From: Opitutaceae bacterium
Lineage (GTDB): Bacteria; Verrucomicrobiota; Verrucomicrobiia; Opitutales; Opitutaceae
NCBI GenBank assembly: GCA_005799525.1
Contig: SYGN01000336.1
Span: 1-56,579 of the forward strand
DNA: 56,579 nucleotides
Direction: 5' to 3'
Position numbers and translations under genes: made by a program. Positions 53,466-56,579 of this stretch are shown piece by piece; within the stretch, counting starts at the first letter, position 1; each line of letters starts with the position of its first letter. The notes below the pieces were generated by a model that saw nothing but the letters and a program-made list of their open reading frames with translations, was not told the origin of the DNA and did no database searches.

Positions 53466-54410
53466 TTAGGCCAGGGACTTGAGTCCCGCTTCAATTTCTC
53501 GGCGCCGCGCCTCGAGGAACGGAGGCAGCGAAAGTTTTTCCCCAAGTTGATCGAGGGACTCGTCCGCCGTAAACCCGGGTTCATCAGTCGCCAGCTCAAA
53601 CAATATCCCGTTCGGCTCGCGAAAATAGAGACTCTGAAAATAGAACCGATTGACCGGACCACTCGAGCGCATCCCAAGTTCAACGAGCCGCTCCGCCCAC
53701 GCGGCGTAGTCTTTCACAGTCGTGTGAAACGCGACGTGGTGCACGCTGCCCGCACCTTGCCGTGCACGCGGCATCTCCGGCTCCACGCCGACGTGGAGCT
53801 CCGCCGCTGCGCCACCCTCACCCATTTCGTAAACGTGCACCGTGGCCCCCGCAGTGATCGAGTAATCCCGCACGCGCCGCATCTTCAGCACTTTCGTCAG
53901 TACCGCATCCGTCGGTGCCAACACAGGCACACTGAGCGTGATGGGCCCAAGCCCAAGGATTTGATGTTCAGCCGGCACCGGACTCTTCGCCCACGGGTGC
54001 GCCGGTTCGCGAGGCGCACGATCCACCACCAGCATGAACCGCTGCCCCTCGAAATCTTCAAAATCCAGCGTTCCGCGATCATCGTGCTGGACCACCTCGC
54101 CGTGACTCACCTTCAGCTCGCGAAATCGTGCCGCCCACCACGTGAGACTGGACTCGCTCGCGACGCGCAGCCCGGTGCGCGCGACACTGTTCGTGCCGCG
54201 GCGCTCCGGTGGCACCGGCCAGCCGAAAAATGTCAGATCCGTCCCCGGCGCAGCAATTCCGTCGGCGTAAAACAAATGATAGGCCGACACGTCGTCCTGA
54301 TTCACGCTTTTCTTGACCAAGCGCATGCCGAGCGTTCTCGTATAAAACTCATGGTTGGCCGAGGCGTTCGCTGTGACCGCTGTGAGATGGTGGATTCCTG
54401 CGAGTTGCAT
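53466..54410 (-). CDS. VOC-family ring-cleaving dioxygenase-like protein
   Basis: The 314-residue product begins [40 protein letters not shown], the opening of LinE/MhqO/MhqA-type proteins annotated as ring-cleaving dioxygenases. Two glyoxalase-fold halves are visible, with metal-ligand candidates in [16 protein letters not shown] and [12 protein letters not shown]. Members bind Fe(II) and cleave hydroquinone-type rings or confer quinone/electrophile resistance. It stands alone between the Ton operon and a divergent DUF1080 gene, so no pathway context helps. Confidence 0.87.
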   Translation of the reverse strand: MQLAGIHHLTAVTANASANHEFYTRTLGMRLVKKSVNQDDVSAYHLFYADGIAAPGTDLTFFGWPVPPERRGTNSVARTGLRVASESSLTWWAARFRELKVSHGEVVQHDDRGTLDFEDFEGQRFMLVVDRAPREPAHPWAKSPVPAEHQILGLGPITLSVPVLAPTDAVLTKVLKMRRVRDYSITAGATVHVYEMGEGGAAAELHVGVEPEMPRARQGAGSVHHVAFHTTVKDYAAWAERLVELGMRSSGPVNRFYFQSLYFREPNGILFELATDEPGFTADESLDQLGEKLSLPPFLEARRREIEAGLKSLA

Positions 54411-54515
54411 TTAACCCAAACTGCACGCCAACTCCGTTTCGTCCAGTCGCGCCAATTCTAGCTTTGCGATTCAGCAGGGATTCCCCGCAATCTCCCGTCC
54501 TTTCCCACCCAAAAT

Positions 54516-55310
54516 ATGAATCATCTCCGCCACCTCTTCCGCCGGTTCCCCAAGGCTGTCTTAGTCGTCGTGCTCTGTTCATCGCTCCCCACCGCGTTCG
54601 CCCAGATCGGACTCGGTGCCAAGGCCCCGGCCGACGCCGAAGTCCTGATCGACGGCAGCCGCAAGCTGCTCGATGACAAATGGACTTACTGGACGGGCCC
54701 CCGCTTTGCCTCGGCGATGCCGATCAAATGGAAGATCGTCGATGATCCCGTTGACCGCGGCACGGTTCTCCAGACCGACGATCCCGCTGCGGCTGGCGGT
54801 AAATACGGCTCCGCCGACATCGTGACCAAGAAAGCCTACCGCGACTTCCGGCTGCACATTGAATTCCTCATCACCAAAACCGGCGGCAACAGTGGCGTTT
54901 ATCTCCAGAACCGTTACGAGATTCAAATCTGTGACAGCGACGCCACCAAGCACGGGATGGGCGCCGTCATTAACGAGACGCCGTCACCGTATTTCGCTTA
55001 CAAGGGTCTCGGCCAGTGGAACTCCTACGATATCCAATTCCGCGCCGCCCGCTTTAAGGACGGGAAGCGCACCGAGCCCGCCATGGTCACACTCTATTTC
55101 AACGGCATCAAAGTCCATAGCAGCCAGACCATCAACCAAGTCTGGGGCGGCGCCAACTCCGGCCTCGATGGCGGTAACGACGGCGGCAAGGGCATCACCG
55201 ACGTCCCCGGCGGGCTGAAGCTCCAATGCGAGGGCCACGACGTCCGCTATCGTAATGCGTGGATCAAGGAACTCGACCTCGTCCGCCCCAACACCGATTT
55301 CAAGAACTGA
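54516..55310 (+). CDS. Secreted DUF1080 (3-keto-disaccharide hydrolase-like) protein
   Basis: The 264-residue product has a signal peptide (AVLVVVLCSSLPTAFAQ) and a single DUF1080 sandwich: YRDFRLHIEFLITKTGGNSGVYLQNRYEIQI, GAVINETPSPYFAYKGLGQWNSYDIQFRA, MVTLYFNGIKVH, PGGLKLQCEGHDVRYRNAWIKEL. The family has been described as acting on 3-keto-glycosides and is abundant in planctomycetes and verrucomicrobia. Residue pattern GNSGVYLQ and Q-E..G..V.YRN are intact. No operon partner is visible; the DTW gene follows after 31 bases. Confidence 0.9.
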   Translation: MNHLRHLFRRFPKAVLVVVLCSSLPTAFAQIGLGAKAPADAEVLIDGSRKLLDDKWTYWTGPRFASAMPIKWKIVDDPVDRGTVLQTDDPAAAGGKYGSADIVTKKAYRDFRLHIEFLITKTGGNSGVYLQNRYEIQICDSDATKHGMGAVINETPSPYFAYKGLGQWNSYDIQFRAARFKDGKRTEPAMVTLYFNGIKVHSSQTINQVWGGANSGLDGGNDGGKGITDVPGGLKLQCEGHDVRYRNAWIKELDLVRPNTDFKN

Positions 55311-55341
55311 TGCTCTCCTCTGGTCGGCGTTCACGGTCTGC

Positions 55342-56166
55342 ATGAGCCGCGAGACCTGTTATCGGTGTTTTTGGCCGCAGGCTCACTGCTGGTGTCCTTC
55401 GATCCAACCAATGGAAACCCGCACCAAGATCGTATTCTTGATGCACCCGAAGGAATTCAAGACAGAGAAAGCCAACACCGGTCGGCTCACCCACCTTTGC
55501 CTTCCGCAGAGCGTAATTTACATGGGCATAGCCTTTGACGATCACGAAGAAGTCCAGGCCCTGATCACCGATCCGCGCAACGTCACCGTCCTCCTCTACC
55601 CCGGTGTCGGGGCTCGCAACCTCTCCACGGGAGAATTGACCCCCGCCGAACTCGGCGAACGCCGCCTCGTGGTCCTGCTGCTCGACTCCACGTGGGGCGG
55701 TGCACGAAAAATGCTCCGCCTCAGCCCCAGTCTGCAACGGCTGCCACGCATCATGTTCACGCCCACCGGACGCAGCCGCTACGTGATCAAGCAACAGCCG
55801 CACGCCGGTTGTCTCTCCACCCTCGAAGCGACCCACGAACTGCTCCTCGCCCTCGAACGTTCGGGCCTCGATCACTATGCGCTTCCCACGCAGCTCCTCG
55901 GCATTTTTGAGCGGATGCAGCTATTACAAATTCGTTGCGCGGCCGATTTTGCTCGCGGCGGATATCGTCGCCAGCCCTACACCGATCCGGGGGAACGCAC
56001 CGCCTCACAAGGCCGCAGCGGCCAACGTCGCAGTGCGTTTCTCCGTCGCACCGGCATCGACGGCAGCGCGACACCGCAACCAACCCACGAGCCTGATCAG
56101 GATTCGATCCCCAACAGCCCGACCTCAAACACCAGCGTCGCATTGGGCGGGATCGCTCCGGGATAA
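55342..56166 (+). CDS. DTW-domain protein (tRNA-uridine aminocarboxypropyltransferase-like)
   Basis: I chose ATG at 55342 ([18 protein letters not shown]), which starts with the zinc-binding cysteine cluster C..C......C.C. The DTW motif appears as [13 protein letters not shown], preceded by [12 protein letters not shown] and followed by [23 protein letters not shown]. TapT-type members transfer the aminocarboxypropyl group of S-adenosylmethionine to U47 of tRNA. The last ~65 residues ([19 protein letters not shown] onwards) are low-complexity and run through an FKBP remnant on the other strand, so the native stop may have been nearer 55990; 274 residues as written. Confidence 0.87.
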   Translation: MSRETCYRCFWPQAHCWCPSIQPMETRTKIVFLMHPKEFKTEKANTGRLTHLCLPQSVIYMGIAFDDHEEVQALITDPRNVTVLLYPGVGARNLSTGELTPAELGERRLVVLLLDSTWGGARKMLRLSPSLQRLPRIMFTPTGRSRYVIKQQPHAGCLSTLEATHELLLALERSGLDHYALPTQLLGIFERMQLLQIRCAADFARGGYRRQPYTDPGERTASQGRSGQRRSAFLRRTGIDGSATPQPTHEPDQDSIPNSPTSNTSVALGGIAPG

Positions 56167-56246
56167 CCTTCGCGTCCGTAACCGAGCTCCGGCGGGATCG
56201 TCATCTTCACCTTGTCGCCCACTTTCAGGAAGCGCCCCGGGCGTCG
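56097..56246 (-). pseudogene. C-terminal remnant of an FKBP-type peptidyl-prolyl isomerase
   Basis: The minus strand reads [30 protein letters not shown] and [15 protein letters not shown] with TGA at 56097-56099. This is the C-terminal FKBP pattern (KVG.K....IP.ELGYG.......IP.N..L.F.V.LL). The N-terminal half is missing: upstream of about 56246 the sequence changes to the end of an insertion element. It overlaps the 3' end of the DTW gene on the other strand. Probably truncated by the insertion. Confidence 0.8.
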
Positions 56247-56262
56247 TTAAAAGATAGCTGGG

Positions 56263-56327
56263 TGGATGGTGGTTCCGCTGCCAGTAAAGGCAGTGGGAAT
56301 TCGAAAACCCAGAGAAACCACCATCCA
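56263..56327 (+). promoter_or_regulatory. Long hairpin ending on the transposase start codon
   Basis: TGGATGGTGGTT (56263-56274) pairs perfectly over 12 bases with AACCACCATCCA (56316-56327). The inner region has a second hairpin, CTGCC/GGCAG around AGTAAA, and GGG/CCC complementarity. The last paired base is the A of the transposase ATG. Read-through transcripts entering the element would fold this and hide the start, as in some other insertion sequences that restrain transposase translation. Confidence 0.55.
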
Positions 56328-56579
56328 TGAAAATCAATAACCAAACACCAGCGTCGGCGCAAGCCGTGTCGGCGGAGAATCGAGAGTCGTTTATGATCCT
56401 GCTGCGCGACAGCCTACGGGCGACCGCGGAGCGAATTTTGGAAGACGAAGTTAACGCGCTGTGTGGCGAGAGCCATCGGCCCGAAGTCGGAGCCCAGTAC
56501 CGTCGGGCCGGCAGCGAGAGCGGGACCTGCTACGCTGAGGGGCGCCGCGAAACGATTCTGCGTCCGCGGGTGCGCAAAC
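56327..56579 (+). CDS. IS256/mutator-type transposase, N-terminal part
   Basis: From ATG 56327 an open frame runs to the window end (84 codons). It reads ESFMILLRDSLRATAERILEDEVNALCG, RRAGSESGTCYAEGRRETILRPRVRK. A helical start, then R-x-G-S...G...R...ILRPRVR, corresponds to the segment preceding the DDE domain in IS256-family transposases. The catalytic domain is outside the window. The family call rests on this short N-terminal part only. Confidence 0.65.
   Translation, partial: MKINNQTPASAQAVSAENRESFMILLRDSLRATAERILEDEVNALCGESHRPEVGAQYRRAGSESGTCYAEGRRETILRPRVRK

Larger units (their letters stand above)
56247..56579 (+). mobile_element. Left end of an IS256-like insertion sequence (continues past the window)
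   Basis: The sequence changes from FKBP coding to non-coding near 56246, and 80 bases later a transposase frame begins. The exact terminal repeat cannot be fixed because the right end and the target-site duplication lie beyond the window. Confidence 0.6.

Noticed and set aside
1-56579. CRISPR array, prophage or secretion-system genes
   Set aside because: No regularly spaced repeats, Cas-like, phage structural or secretion proteins were seen on either strand.

Overview
The window looks like chromosomal DNA of a verrucomicrobial bacterium close to Opitutaceae. This rests on high GC, several large TonB-dependent receptors of the Opitutus type, PVC-type secreted modules (DUF1592/DUF1588/DUF1585 cytochrome, DUF1552, DUF1080, propeller fused to a blue-copper domain), FecR-LamG anti-sigma proteins, and translation starts preceded by C/T-rich rather than Shine-Dalgarno sequence. 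No phylogenetic test was possible, so the family assignment is an inference.

Layout. 1-1585 is the N-terminal part of a TonB-dependent receptor leaving the window (minus strand). 1.8-6.7 kb is a gene graveyard: 5' or 3' remnants of TonB receptors, GH43 glycosidases, an aldehyde dehydrogenase and c-type cytochromes on both strands, with one apparently intact toxin-antitoxin pair (UPF0175/DUF3368 PIN) between two pieces of a GH43 gene. 6.9-11.2 kb has an MFS sugar-acid transporter, a VapBC-like pair and a large FAD-dependent oxidoreductase. A LacI-type regulator (minus) diverges from a plus-strand run of closely spaced genes, 12.45-34.47 kb: TonB receptor, DapA/NanA-family aldolase, MFS transporter, enolase-superfamily dehydratase, 2-keto-3-deoxygalactonate kinase, KDPGal aldolase, second TonB receptor, SGNH esterase, GH28 pectinase, DUF1592 cytochrome, DUF1552 protein, another SGNH protein, and a 1125-residue SGNH/propeller/cupredoxin fusion. 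It reads as uptake and breakdown of a galacturonate/galactonate-type polysaccharide coupled to periplasmic redox proteins. A palindrome GTGAACnnGTTCAC lies beside the LacI gene and upstream of the second receptor, with a weaker copy upstream of the first transporter.

34.5-36.7 kb carries an ECF sigma factor and a FecR-LamG protein, divergent from a second TonB receptor / secreted protein / FAD oxidoreductase set (36.9-44.6 kb). 44.6-47.4 kb is a decaying purine-catabolism operon: intact allantoinase, ruined allantoate amidohydrolase and xanthine dehydrogenase. Then come tRNA-Thr(TGT) and tRNA-Gln(CTG), followed by a Ton energising operon (exbB, exbD, exbD, tonB, TPR protein, two membrane-anchored coiled-coil proteins) closed by a clear terminator. 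The right end has a VOC dioxygenase-like protein, a DUF1080 protein, a DTW-domain protein, and the left end of an IS256-like element that appears to truncate an FKBP gene.

Several genes that look functional carry single disabling changes: in-frame TAG codons at 27535 and 42139 and a frameshift near 15235. These may be true decay or sequence errors. The most novel-looking pieces are the Ton operon with its paralogous coiled-coil proteins, the SGNH/propeller/cupredoxin fusion, and the palindrome-defined regulon.
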